From: Acidobacteriota bacterium
GTDB lineage: Bacteria > Acidobacteriota > Terriglobia > Terriglobales > Acidobacteriaceae
Reading direction: 5' to 3'
Assembly (NCBI GenBank): GCA_021778845.1
Contig: JAJYBU010000002.1
Span: 1-64,000 of the forward strand
DNA length: 64,000 nucleotides
In this document: positions 17,683-26,770 of the stretch, piece by piece
Layout: each line of letters begins with the position of its first letter
Position numbering within the stretch: position 1 is the stretch's first letter
The notes under the pieces: generated by a model
The model's input: only the letters and a program-made list of their open reading frames with translations
Told to the model about the DNA's origin: nothing
The model's database searches: none
Made by a program: the position numbers and the translations under genes

Positions 17683-19035
17683 CTAGTCGTCTGATTCCCT
17701 ATCCGCGGCCATCTCGCGCAGCGCTGCAATCTGCGGATGCAACAGCTTGCCTGTCAATGACTTGGTCAGCCGCTCCACTGCTGCCAGCTGCTCCGGGGTC
17801 AGCGGCTGCCGTGAGAGTTGTTGGTTGATCCGCGCGATCTCCTGCTGGCGAACGGCCTCTGCCCCCAGCAACAACTCCTTGATGGACTCCGTGACCGGCG
17901 CCTGCGAGATGCGATCGCTGTACCGCGCCACCTCACGCGTCACAATCGACTCTGCTGCTTCCGCCTCGCGGTTGCGCACCGCCTTGTTCTGTATGGCTAC
18001 CTGCTGCAGGTCGTCGATGTCATAGACGAAGCAGCCTTCGAGCTTATTGACCGCCGGTGCGACATCCCGTGGTACTGCAATATCAATGAAAAAGACCGGC
18101 CGGTTCTTCCGTCGCTGCAGCAGCGCGCGAGCGTTCTCTGGTGTAAATATCTGACCCGCACCCGTGCTGGTAATGATGATATCGGCGCGGTGCGTCTGCT
18201 GATGCAACTGATCCAGCGGAATCACGCCGGTGGTAATACTGGGAGTACGCAGAGCATCGGCAATAGCCTGTGCACGCGACTCGGTGCGATTGGAAACCAG
18301 CAGCATGGTCGCTCCCTGCTGGATCAAATGCCGTGCCGTCAGATCGCTCATCTTGCCCGCGCCCACTAGCAGCACCGTCTTTCCATCGAGAGACCCAAAG
18401 ATCTTTCGCGCCAGTTCGGCCGCCACCGACGCCACCGACACCGTTGTATTGCCGATCTGGGTCTCTGTCCGCACCTTCTTCGCCACGGAAAACGCCCGTT
18501 GCAGCAGCGGATCCAGCATCGACTTCACGGCGCCAACCTCGCGACCTACCGTCCACGATTGCTTCACTTGGCCGAGGATCTGCGGCTCACCCACCACCAT
18601 TGAATCCAGTGAGCTTGCCACCCGGAACAGATGGCGGATCGCCTCGCGCTCACGAAACTCGTATACATGCGGTTCTATGTCGGTCGCACGAATCTGCAGG
18701 TACTCATTCAGAAAACGGATTACGCTCAGCGTCGGTGCCTGTGGGCCGGATTGAAAGGCATCCGTCTCCGCTCCCGGACCATCCTCCAAGCCATCCTGAA
18801 CCGTGAGGATCTCGACGCGATTGCATGTGGAAAGGATCAATGCCTCGCGTATCCCCGGCTGATCGGCCAGCGTACGCGTCGCATCGGCGAGCCGATGCGT
18901 CGGAATGGCCAGCCGCTCGCGCACCGCAATCGGCGCGGTCGTATGGTTCACGCCCAGCAGCAGCAGCCTGGACGTCTGGCTTGCCGCTGTCTGCGGTGTC
19001 GATCGCACGATCCTTATGCTGCTTCGATCACTCAT
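17683..19035 (-). CDS. hemA: glutamyl-tRNA reductase
   Basis: HemA reduces glutamyl-tRNA(Glu) to glutamate 1-semialdehyde, the first step of C5-pathway tetrapyrrole synthesis. The catalytic Cys is Cys71 in STCNRVEI. GVNHTTAPIAVRERLA, SLDSMVVGEPQILGQVK, and the NADPH-binding VLLVGAGKMSDLTARHL follow in order, and the C-terminal dimerisation helix closes the protein. An N-terminal extension of roughly 25 residues precedes the conserved core. The start overlaps the stop of the upstream ccsA/hemX-like gene by four bases, so the two are translationally coupled. The pairing matches the hemX-hemA association seen in other bacteria. Confidence 0.96.
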   Translation of the reverse strand: MSDRSSIRIVRSTPQTAASQTSRLLLLGVNHTTAPIAVRERLAIPTHRLADATRTLADQPGIREALILSTCNRVEILTVQDGLEDGPGAETDAFQSGPQAPTLSVIRFLNEYLQIRATDIEPHVYEFREREAIRHLFRVASSLDSMVVGEPQILGQVKQSWTVGREVGAVKSMLDPLLQRAFSVAKKVRTETQIGNTTVSVASVAAELARKIFGSLDGKTVLLVGAGKMSDLTARHLIQQGATMLLVSNRTESRAQAIADALRTPSITTGVIPLDQLHQQTHRADIIITSTGAGQIFTPENARALLQRRKNRPVFFIDIAVPRDVAPAVNKLEGCFVYDIDDLQQVAIQNKAVRNREAEAAESIVTREVARYSDRISQAPVTESIKELLLGAEAVRQQEIARINQQLSRQPLTPEQLAAVERLTKSLTGKLLHPQIAALREMAADRESDD

Positions 19036-19847
19036 GGCGTCTTGAACCTATGCACGGCAGAGAGCGAGTTTGCGGCCCACACAGCAATCATCACCAGGAA
19101 CACGAAACTCGAGAGGTAGACTGCGCGCCTTCCGCGCAAGCCGCTGCGGCTGCGGATGAAGATCATCAGGATGTAGGCAATCCACATCGCAAACGACAGC
19201 AGCACCTTCGGATCGGCAAAGAACGGCAGCCCGATCGTCTGCAGCGCCAGCACCGACCCAATCAACAGCCCCGCCGTCATGCACGGCAGCCCGAAGCGCA
19301 GAGCATTCAGTCCAATCTGATCCAGCGTCTCCAGCGGCGGAAGCCAGCCGCGCTTGCTCTCCATGCGCTTCTGCTTCAGCCGTCGTTCTTGAATCAGGTA
19401 CAGCAGGCTCGCAATCAGTGATAGAAACATCGCCGCATAGGCCGCCAGCAGCAGCGCGATATGCAGCATGATCCAACCTGTTCGAACCAGCGGGTACACA
19501 ATTTTCTCGTGGCCCGGGTCAAACGCCGGGACAATCGCCAGCAGGACCGCAATCGGCAACAGAAAGATTCCGAAGGATACCGTCCGGTAGCGTGCTGCAA
19601 GGATCAGGAATCCTACCACCAGCAGTAGCCCCAGCATCGAAAGCGTCTCGTGCGTATCTACTGGCAGCGCACGGTGCGCCGCATACAGCGTCTCGGTAAC
19701 GGACACGAAGTGGAAGAACGCCCCGGTAAACGCAGCGGGCAGAGCAATATGCCGCCAGCGCGGCCGGTTGTATAGCGCTGCCGGCAGCACCGCCAGAGCG
19801 GCAATGCCGTAGAGAATCACCGCTAGTCGGAGCCAGAGCAGAGTCAT
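19032..19847 (-). CDS. CcsA/HemX-family membrane protein, cytochrome c assembly
   Basis: A 271-residue integral membrane protein with about eight hydrophobic helices. It belongs to the CcsA/CcmC/HemX superfamily: the AALYNRPRW start, a His in FFHFVSVTETL, and the conserved helix TGWIMLHIALLLAAYAAMF before SLIASLLYLIQERRLKQK. CcsA proteins move haem out of the cytoplasm for attachment to c-type cytochromes. HemX homologues encoded beside hemA instead modulate HemA level. Overlap with hemA by ATGA supports the HemX reading; fold alone cannot distinguish. The tryptophan-rich WWD loop of true CcsA is not obvious, which also favours HemX. Confidence 0.85.
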   Translation of the reverse strand: MTLLWLRLAVILYGIAALAVLPAALYNRPRWRHIALPAAFTGAFFHFVSVTETLYAAHRALPVDTHETLSMLGLLLVVGFLILAARYRTVSFGIFLLPIAVLLAIVPAFDPGHEKIVYPLVRTGWIMLHIALLLAAYAAMFLSLIASLLYLIQERRLKQKRMESKRGWLPPLETLDQIGLNALRFGLPCMTAGLLIGSVLALQTIGLPFFADPKVLLSFAMWIAYILMIFIRSRSGLRGRRAVYLSSFVFLVMIAVWAANSLSAVHRFKTP

Positions 19848-19954
19848 ACGTTCAGATTCGCACGCTGGTTGTGCGTGAAAATCCAGTATATCTGCAATCC
19901 GCCACCCAATTTGTGATCATGCGCACAGACCGGGCATGGTCGACCCTGCCGAAC

Positions 19955-20167
19955 TCAATGGGTTGCCAGTTGCAGCAGTTCCAGCCCAAGACAGCCCACT
20001 CCCAGCCAGCAGACAGCCGACAGGACGAGAACAATACCGAGCCGGACAATCTTCCGAACACTCAGATCGCTCACTAAACATCTGAGCATCCGCAAGCCGC
20101 TTTGATCCTTATTTGAATTCTTAGCGATCTCGTCGGTCCAACATATATTCCGATTCTGGGCTGTCAT
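19955..20167 (-). CDS. small single-helix membrane protein
   Basis: A 70-residue open frame has one strong hydrophobic helix near its C-terminus (IVRLGIVLVLSAVCWLGVG) after a hydrophilic N-terminal half. I chose the ATG at 20167 because GAAAGGG lies four bases upstream; a longer frame opens at 20209. It sits on the same strand as, and 107 bases upstream of, the ccsA-hemA pair, and downstream of another small gene, so it may belong to that transcript. No family is recognised. Its hydrophobic pattern and spacing are the only support. Confidence 0.45.
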   Translation of the reverse strand: MTAQNRNICWTDEIAKNSNKDQSGLRMLRCLVSDLSVRKIVRLGIVLVLSAVCWLGVGCLGLELLQLATH

Positions 20168-20238
20168 GAGACCCTTTCGCACCAACAAGGAGGAGAAAAA
20201 CAGCATCATACTCTACTCCCCATCGCAGCCGCAGTTTC

Positions 20239-20496
20239 TTATGGCTCACCCTTGGTCGCGTCATAGGCCACCGACTGCTCCAGATACGACAGCAGCTTGC
20301 TTTCAATCAGCGACAGCGGCAGGAAAAACGGGTGATCGACGATCTTGATTGCAAGCTTGCCCCCCGCGTAGAGGTACTCCGCCGTTACACCGTCTTTAGT
20401 GAGCGTTCCGGTGGTTCCGGCCAACTCAATCCCATTGGTACGCAGCCGCCGGGTGGCCGCAGCAAACTGCGTCTCGGACATTGGAATCTCGATCAT
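20239..20496 (-). CDS. small hypothetical protein, 85 residues
   Basis: Starting at the ATG 20496, the product is a compact 85-residue polypeptide (IEIPMSETQFAAATRRL at the start, then a beta-rich middle ending LAIKIVDHPFFLPLSLIE). It has no signal peptide. The frame is open upstream to 20646, but that extension overlaps mutS and reads like noise. It is divergent from mutS with 76 bases between starts. The Ile-Lys-Ile-Val-x-His pattern looks like a small alpha/beta protein, and I cannot assign a function. Confidence 0.6.
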   Translation of the reverse strand: MIEIPMSETQFAAATRRLRTNGIELAGTTGTLTKDGVTAEYLYAGGKLAIKIVDHPFFLPLSLIESKLLSYLEQSVAYDATKGEP

Positions 20497-20572
20497 CCTG
20501 CCAGTGTAGAGGCCGCCGAAGATTTGGCCAAGCGTCTGCGGTATTCTGGCCTTCTGGTACAAGTGCATACAT

Positions 20573-23317
20573 ATGGCAACGGAAGCAACTGAAGCAGGAA
20601 CCGACCGCGACCTCACCCCCGTGATGCGGCAGTACCGCGCCGCCAAGGACGCACACCCCGACGCCCTGCTTTTCTTCCGTCTTGGCGACTTCTATGAGCT
20701 TTTCTACGAGGATGCGCTGATCGCTTCCCGCGAGTTGCAACTCACCCTCACCTCCCGCGACAAGACCAAATCCGTCCCCATGTGCGGCGTCCCCTATCAC
20801 TCCGCAGGAACCTACCTGCAGCGCCTGCTCCGCAAAGGTTATCGCGTCGCGCTGTGCGAGCAGATGGAGGACCCCAAGGCCACCAGGACCATCGTCCGCC
20901 GCGAGGTCACCCGGGTGCTCACGCCCGGAACCGCCGTCGATGCCGCACTCGACGCCAGCGAAAGCCAGTGGCTGGCCAGCATCGCGACGACCGGTCCGAG
21001 TGCTGCGGCAGCGGTCGGAGTTGCTGCCATCGACCTCTCCACTGGCGACTTCCGAGCCACTGAGTTCTCAGGCGCCTCCGCCTGGGTTCTGGCGCTCGAC
21101 GAACTGGCCCGGATGCGCCCGGCCGAGGTCATCTATCCGCAAAGCGCAGGGCCGCGCGGAGCAGGGTTCGGTGCCACGTCGCAGAGCGTCCGCCAGGGCG
21201 TGCTGCGGGATACAGGCGCCGAGTCGGCCGAAGAGCCAGCGCAGTTCGACATCTCCGGTGCGCGTACCGAGGTCGAAGACTGGGCCTTCACGCCGGACTA
21301 CGCCCTACCGCTGCTTCGCCAGCAACTCCGCGTGCATTCGCTCGACGGCATGGGCCTCGCGCATCATCAGGCGGCCGCCATCGCCGCTGGCGCCATCGTC
21401 CACTACCTCCGTGCGACCAAGCAGGGCGCGCTCGACCACCTGGACACCCTGCGTTACTACGAACGGCACGACTGCCTCGAACTCGACGCAGTCAGCGTCC
21501 GCAACCTCGAACTCGTCGAGCCGATCTTCTCCAGCGAAGGCCCGCAAACTACTCTCTTCTGGACCCTTGACGCCTGCTGTACCCCCATGGGCAAGCGCCT
21601 GCTCCGCTCGCAACTCCTGCGCCCCATGCAGTCGCTCACCGCCATCAACGCTCGCCTCGACGCAGTGGGCGAAGCGACAGGCGACATTCGCCGCCGCGAG
21701 GGGCTGCGCCGCGCCATGGACGGTGTCCTCGATCTCGAGCGACTGCTTGGCCGCGTCGCCATGGAGACCGCCGGCCCACGTGAGGTCGTCGCTCTCGGCA
21801 AGACGGTCGCACGACTCCCAGGCCTGCGCTCCGCCGCCGCCGAGTTCGCCCCCACCAATCCCTCCGGCCGCTGGGCCGAGCTCGCCATCGCCTTTGATAC
21901 CCTCGACGACTTACACGAAGTCATCGCCCGCACCCTGGTTGATGAACCGCCTGTCGCGCTCTCCGACGGCGGCTCCATTCGCGAGGGCGTCGACGCGGAT
22001 CTCGACGCCGTCCGCAGTTTATCTTCCACCGGACGACAACGCATCGCTGCAATTGAAGAGCGAGAGCGCGAACGCACCGGCATCGGATCGCTCAAGGTTC
22101 GCTTCAACTCCGTCTTCGGCTACTACCTCGAGGTCACCAAGGCTAATGCAAAATCCGTCCCCGCCGACTACGAGCGCAAACAGACGCTGGTCAACGCCGA
22201 GCGTTTCACGACCCCCGAACTCAAGGACCTCGAAGTCAAGATTCTGACCGCACAGGAGCGCTCCAGCGAAATTGAACGCCGCATCTTTGCTGAACTTCGC
22301 CGACAGATCCTCACCAACGCAGCACGAATCCGTGAGAGCTCACGCCACATCGCGGAGATCGATCTGCTCGGCAACTTCGCCCACCTCGCGGCGATGCGAG
22401 GATACGTCAGGCCGGAGATAGACGCCAGCGGAATTCTGGAGTTCATTGGCGGTCGCCATCCCGTCATCGAGCGCCGACTGGAAGACCAGGGCGCCGGGCG
22501 TTTCATCCCAAACTCGCTGCACCTGTGTGCCGGGGATTTGGCAGCAGGTGGGCCGTCGCTGCTGCTGATTACAGGTCCCAATATGGGCGGTAAGAGCACC
22601 TACCTGCGCCAGGCCGCGCTGCTGGTCATCATGGCGCAGTGCGGCTGCTTCGTACCGGCGGAGACTATGAAGCTGGGTTTAGTCGATCGCATCTACACCC
22701 GCATCGGTGCAGCGGATAACGTCGCCCGCGGCCGCTCCACCTTCATGGTCGAGATGACCGAGACCGCCGCCATCCTCAACACCGCTACCTCGCGCTCGCT
22801 CGTCCTGCTCGACGAGATGGGCCGCGGCACCGCCACCTACGACGGCCTCTCGCTGGCCTGGGCTACGGTCGAGCACTTGCACGACACCATCGGAGCACGC
22901 ACCCTTTTTGCCACGCATTACCACGAGCTCACGCTGCTCGCCGACCGCCTGGCGCACCTCCGCAACGTGCGTGTCACAGTGCGCGAAAACTCCGGCGGAA
23001 TCGTCTTCCTCCACACCGTCGAACCCGGCGCAGCCAGCAAGAGCTACGGCATCGAAGTAGCCCGTCTCGCAGGCCTCCCTAACGCCGTCATCTCGCGCGC
23101 CCGCGAGGTCCTCAAGGTCCACGAGCGCGCCGAAACCCAGCAAGTCCGCGAGTCTGCTCCCGCCACCCGCGAAGCGAAGGTCCAGATGACGATGTTCACT
23201 CCCCTCTCGCAGCGCATCGTTGACCGCATCGAGCAGGTCGACGTTGACGGCCTTACCCCGCGCGAAGCCCTGCAACTTCTCGCCGACCTCCAGCGTGAAC
23301 TCAAAGGCGGAGCATGA
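20573..23317 (+). CDS. mutS: DNA mismatch repair protein
   Basis: MutS recognises mismatches and small loops and starts methyl-independent repair with MutL. The mismatch-binding domain has the Phe-x-Glu in LGDFYELFYEDA (about residue 39). The connector, lever and clamp regions follow. The ABC-type ATPase has Walker A GPNMGGKST (about 671), and the Walker B and signature regions are in LVLLDEMGRGTATYDG, with THYHELT as the switch His. At 914 residues it is a little long for the family (850-900). The ATG at 20573 has only a weak ribosome-binding site. Its stop overlaps the anmK start by four bases, an unusual pairing of repair with cell-wall recycling. mutL is not in the window. Confidence 0.97.
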   Translation: MATEATEAGTDRDLTPVMRQYRAAKDAHPDALLFFRLGDFYELFYEDALIASRELQLTLTSRDKTKSVPMCGVPYHSAGTYLQRLLRKGYRVALCEQMEDPKATRTIVRREVTRVLTPGTAVDAALDASESQWLASIATTGPSAAAAVGVAAIDLSTGDFRATEFSGASAWVLALDELARMRPAEVIYPQSAGPRGAGFGATSQSVRQGVLRDTGAESAEEPAQFDISGARTEVEDWAFTPDYALPLLRQQLRVHSLDGMGLAHHQAAAIAAGAIVHYLRATKQGALDHLDTLRYYERHDCLELDAVSVRNLELVEPIFSSEGPQTTLFWTLDACCTPMGKRLLRSQLLRPMQSLTAINARLDAVGEATGDIRRREGLRRAMDGVLDLERLLGRVAMETAGPREVVALGKTVARLPGLRSAAAEFAPTNPSGRWAELAIAFDTLDDLHEVIARTLVDEPPVALSDGGSIREGVDADLDAVRSLSSTGRQRIAAIEERERERTGIGSLKVRFNSVFGYYLEVTKANAKSVPADYERKQTLVNAERFTTPELKDLEVKILTAQERSSEIERRIFAELRRQILTNAARIRESSRHIAEIDLLGNFAHLAAMRGYVRPEIDASGILEFIGGRHPVIERRLEDQGAGRFIPNSLHLCAGDLAAGGPSLLLITGPNMGGKSTYLRQAALLVIMAQCGCFVPAETMKLGLVDRIYTRIGAADNVARGRSTFMVEMTETAAILNTATSRSLVLLDEMGRGTATYDGLSLAWATVEHLHDTIGARTLFATHYHELTLLADRLAHLRNVRVTVRENSGGIVFLHTVEPGAASKSYGIEVARLAGLPNAVISRAREVLKVHERAETQQVRESAPATREAKVQMTMFTPLSQRIVDRIEQVDVDGLTPREALQLLADLQRELKGGA

Positions 23318-24510
23318 AACTTCCGCAACCCAAGCCCCTGCTCGTAGCCGGCGTCATGTCTGGCACCTCCGCCGACGGCGTTGACGTCGCCCTTTGCCGC
23401 GTCTCGCCCGCACTCCGCTCCGACAGCGCTCCCCGCCTCAAGCTCCTCGGTCATCGCTCGTTCGCCTATGACAAGAAACTCCGCGCCAGGATCCTGAGCA
23501 CCGCAGTGGGCGAGAAGACCACGGCCGCCGAACTCACCCAGCTCTCCTGGCGTCTCGGCGCACTCTATGCCGACTGCATAGCCGCGACCTCCCGCGAGCT
23601 CAACCTGAAACCGCAACTAGTCGCCATCCACGGCCAAACCATCTACCACCAGGCCGGCCCCGCAAAGTTCCCCGGCGAACCCATCCGCTGCACTTCACAG
23701 ATTGGCGAACCCGCGCTCATCGCCGAGCGCCTCCGCCTCCCCGTCATCAGCGACTTCCGCCCCAACGACCTCGCCGCCGGAGGCCAGGGCGCACCGCTCG
23801 TTCCGATGCTGGATTACTGCCTCTTCCGCCACCCCACGCGCAACCGTCTACTCTTCAACCTCGGCGGCATCGCCAACATCACGGCCCTCCCGGCCGCCTG
23901 CACCACCGCGAACATCCTGGCCTTCGACACCGGCCCCGCCAACATGCTCATCGACGCCCTCATGCAGCGCCTCTACAACCGTCGCTACGACAAAGACGGC
24001 TCCGTTGCCGCGCGCGGCCAGGTCCTCCAACCCGTCCTCGACCGCCTGCTAACCGCGACCTATTTCTCCGCCCAACCACCAAAATCCTGCGGCCGAGAAG
24101 AGTTCGGTCTTCCCTTTGCCGACCGATTCCTCAAGCTCTGCAAATCCTCCCCCAATGAGGACATCATCGCCACGGCCACCGCGCTCACCGCCGCCACCGT
24201 CCTCGACGCTTACCGTAAATTCTGCAAGCCCCATCTTGGACAGCCCGGACCAGTAGCACGTACCACGGAGCTGATCGCGGCTGGCGGCGGAGCGAAGAAT
24301 CTCACGCTGATGCGCATGCTTACAGAAGGCTTCGCGCAGTTCGGCGTCAAGGTCTCGACCACCGCCAGCACGGGCCTTCCCGTCGAAGCGAAAGAAGCCG
24401 CCGCCTTCGCGTTGCTAGGCTGGCTAACCTGGCACCACCTCCCCGGCAACATCCCCTCTGCCACCGGAGCCACCCGCCCCGCCATACTTGGCAAGGTAAC
24501 GCACGCGTGA
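23314..24510 (+). CDS. anmK: anhydro-N-acetylmuramic acid kinase
   Basis: AnmK opens the 1,6-anhydro ring of anhydroMurNAc and phosphorylates it to MurNAc 6-phosphate during peptidoglycan recycling. The N-terminus GVMSGTSADGVDVAL is the ATP-binding phosphate loop of the family. HGQTIYHQ supplies active-site residues, and FNLGGIANIT and FDTGPANMLID are typical of the ASKHA fold. At 398 residues the length is slightly above usual (about 370). It overlaps mutS upstream and the solute-binding protein downstream (GTGA), so all three are probably one transcript. The partner etherase MurQ is not in the window. Confidence 0.95.
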   Translation: MKLPQPKPLLVAGVMSGTSADGVDVALCRVSPALRSDSAPRLKLLGHRSFAYDKKLRARILSTAVGEKTTAAELTQLSWRLGALYADCIAATSRELNLKPQLVAIHGQTIYHQAGPAKFPGEPIRCTSQIGEPALIAERLRLPVISDFRPNDLAAGGQGAPLVPMLDYCLFRHPTRNRLLFNLGGIANITALPAACTTANILAFDTGPANMLIDALMQRLYNRRYDKDGSVAARGQVLQPVLDRLLTATYFSAQPPKSCGREEFGLPFADRFLKLCKSSPNEDIIATATALTAATVLDAYRKFCKPHLGQPGPVARTTELIAAGGGAKNLTLMRMLTEGFAQFGVKVSTTASTGLPVEAKEAAAFALLGWLTWHHLPGNIPSATGATRPAILGKVTHA

Positions 24511-26039
24511 GACGTCGCGTCGCCACCGCGCTCCTGCTCGCAATGCTGGCCGCCGTTAACGGCTGCACCGCGACTCCCGCCCCCAGCACCCTGACCTTCC
24601 TGATCGAATCCTCCCCCAATAACCTCGACGTCCGCCAGGGCACCGATTCGCAATCCGAGCGCATTGGCGGCCTCATCTATGATCCCCTCGTCCGCAAAGA
24701 CGAGCACTTCAATTTGCAGCCCTGGCTAGCCAGCAGTTGGCAACACCCCGACCCGCTCACCTGGATCTTCCACCTCCGCCCCGGCGTCCACTTCCACGAC
24801 GGCCATCCACTCACCTCCGCCGACGTCGCCTGGTCCATCCGCAGCATGACCAACGGAGCGATCATCACGGCCAAGGGCGGAGCGTTCAAGGACGTCACCG
24901 CGGTCGATGCGCCCGACCCGCTCACCGTTGTCGTGCACACGAGCGTGCCGCTGCCCAGCCTGCTCTTCAACCTCAGCGACGGTCTCTTCGGCGTCGTCGA
25001 AGCCGGCGCGGCCCGCGACGAAGGCCTCCATCCCATCGGCAGCGGCCCACTTCGCTTCGTCTCCCAGGTGCAGGACAAGGAAGTTCTCCTCGACCGCAAT
25101 CCCAACTACTGGGCCGGGCCCCTCAGCCCCACCATCGAGCATGTCCGCTTTCAGGTCGTGCCCGATACCATCACCGCCGCCCTGGAGATGAAAAAGGGTT
25201 CAGCCGACGTCGAGAGCAACGTCCTCACCATGGACATGGTGCATGCTCTCGCAGGCGAGCCCAACCTTCGCATCGACACCGGCCCCGGCGCGCGCGTCGA
25301 CTACCTCAACTTCAACGTCCAGGACCCCTCCCTCCGCGACCCGCGCGTCCGCCAGGCCATCGCCTTCGCAATTGACCGTCCTGCACTCATCGCAGCACTC
25401 TGGCGAGGCCACGCCCACCTCGCGGATACCCTGCTGCCGCCCGGCCACTGGGCCGCCGCGCCAACCGCCGACCTCGCACAATACCCGCACAATATCGCGC
25501 GCGCCATCCAACTTCTTGACGCGGCTGACATAAAGCCCGACCGCAACGGCGTTCGTCTGCGCCTCACCCTGAAAACCTCCACAGATGAGACCACGCGCCT
25601 CGAAGCCCAGGCCATACAGGCTGAACTGCGCGATGCGGGCATCGTCCTCACGCTCCGCTCCGCCGAGTTTGGCACCTTCTACTCTGATATCACAAAAGGA
25701 GCTTTTCAGATGTATATCCTGCGCTGGATCGGCTCCAACGAAGACCCGGACATCTTCCACTACGGCTATGCCACCGAGATGTTTCCACCCAAAGGAGCCA
25801 ACCGCGGCCGCTACTCAAACCACCGCATCGACGCTCTGCTGAACGCTGCCAGCGCCACCACCGATGAGGCCGCCCGCCGCAGCGACTATGTGCAGATCCA
25901 GCAGATTCTCGCGCAAGACCTCCCCACCCTCCCCCTCTGGTATCCCGACAACATCGTCGTCCACACGACCCGCGTGACCGACATCTCGCTCAACCCGGGC
26001 GGAAGCTTTGATCTCCTGAGGACCGCGAAGCTACAGTAA
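24507..26039 (+). CDS. family 5 extracellular solute-binding lipoprotein (peptide type)
   Basis: A 510-residue exported lipoprotein with a lipobox at LAAVNGC (Cys about 22). It has the family 5 pattern of oligopeptide- and nickel-binding proteins: an early YDPLVRKD segment, WIFHLRPGVHFHDGHPLTSADVAWS, then VRQAIAFAIDR and a C-terminal PTLPLWYPDNIVV. The start is a GTG that overlaps the anmK stop (GTGA). No permease or ATPase genes follow, so it must use a transporter encoded elsewhere. Coupling to anmK suggests a ligand from the cell wall, such as a murein tripeptide as for MppA, but this is inference from context. Other oligopeptides or sugars are possible. Confidence 0.9.
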   Translation: MRRRVATALLLAMLAAVNGCTATPAPSTLTFLIESSPNNLDVRQGTDSQSERIGGLIYDPLVRKDEHFNLQPWLASSWQHPDPLTWIFHLRPGVHFHDGHPLTSADVAWSIRSMTNGAIITAKGGAFKDVTAVDAPDPLTVVVHTSVPLPSLLFNLSDGLFGVVEAGAARDEGLHPIGSGPLRFVSQVQDKEVLLDRNPNYWAGPLSPTIEHVRFQVVPDTITAALEMKKGSADVESNVLTMDMVHALAGEPNLRIDTGPGARVDYLNFNVQDPSLRDPRVRQAIAFAIDRPALIAALWRGHAHLADTLLPPGHWAAAPTADLAQYPHNIARAIQLLDAADIKPDRNGVRLRLTLKTSTDETTRLEAQAIQAELRDAGIVLTLRSAEFGTFYSDITKGAFQMYILRWIGSNEDPDIFHYGYATEMFPPKGANRGRYSNHRIDALLNAASATTDEAARRSDYVQIQQILAQDLPTLPLWYPDNIVVHTTRVTDISLNPGGSFDLLRTAKLQ

Positions 26040-26518
26040 AAAACTGCAGAATGAAACAGCGCACACGCGCAGCTTGCTCACCTGCGCTCTCGCGGTCCAC
26101 TCCGAATACACCTCCGCCGCGCAATCCCCTCCCCCCTATCCTCCTCAGAGCCAAACCCAGATCGCTCATCACCGAAAACCCTCGCCGTCTGCGCAGCACC
26201 GCAGGAAAATTCCGGAGTGCCCATTTATGGTGCAACTATTTTTCCCGCCAGACTGCCACAAGTCCACCCCTAACCATCATTCCCTCAAGACTTTACCCTC
26301 AAAAGTACCCGGGGGGAGGGCTATCCGCTTCTTTGAAAAACTACCTCCGTCCGCGCACGACACCTGTCAGAATCTGTCACGCACCAGAGAGCGCACCGGC
26401 ATCACCTCTATGCTCTTCAGCCCAAACCACCTGTTGAACGTAGAAAGACAAATCCCCCAGTTTTACCGAGGGATTGTGTGATGGATTGGATGTTGTGGGG
26501 TGCCATGAAACGTGTAAG
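26040..26518. other. 479-base intergenic stretch, no gene seen
   Basis: The frames here (for example 26074-26481) are Pro/Ser/His-rich and look like translated noise. The stretch holds a purine-rich CCCGGGGGGAGGG segment near 26306 and the minus-strand terminator described separately. I see no RNA gene other than the tRNA that follows. Confidence 0.6.
26440..26475 (-). terminator. Rho-independent terminator of the tRNA-Val gene
   Basis: On the minus strand AATCCCTC (26475-26468) pairs with GGGGGATT (26458-26451) across a nine-base loop, with a G-T pair inside. The tract TTTGTCTTTCT follows. It lies about 44 bases beyond the tRNA 3' end. Confidence 0.65.
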
Positions 26519-26595
<77 letters not shown>

Positions 26596-26613
26596 ACTCA
26601 GGGCACAAGACTA

Positions 26614-26642
26614 AGTGTAGGCGATGGAGCGAATTGGAGCAA
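26614..26642 (-). promoter_or_regulatory. sigma-70 promoter of tRNA-Val
   Basis: On the minus strand a -35 box TTGCTC (26642-26637) is followed after exactly 17 bases by a -10 box TACACT (26619-26614). This places the start of transcription some 10 bases before the mature tRNA 5' end. A 19-base perfect dyad (26642-26660) touches the -35 box on its upstream side. Confidence 0.6.
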
Positions 26643-26660
26643 TCGTGCGCGGCGCACGAT
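26642..26660. repeat. 19-base perfect inverted repeat beside the tRNA promoter
   Basis: ATCGTGCGC and GCGCACGAT are exact reverse complements around a single G. It may be an operator, an upstream protein site or a weak terminator stem; no T run follows on either strand. Confidence 0.6.
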
Positions 26661-26770
26661 CGAGGGGCTGCGAGGTTTCGCTGCGTCGGAGGGCGGGATA
26701 TCATGGTCGTCGGAATGCATGTTCGTGAATGATCGCGGGATGTGAGCAGGGAAAGACGGGAGTGCGTAAG

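Noticed and set aside
26074-26481. 135-codon frame before the tRNA
   Set aside because: Pro/His/Ser-rich product that runs through the tRNA terminator; no ribosome-binding site.
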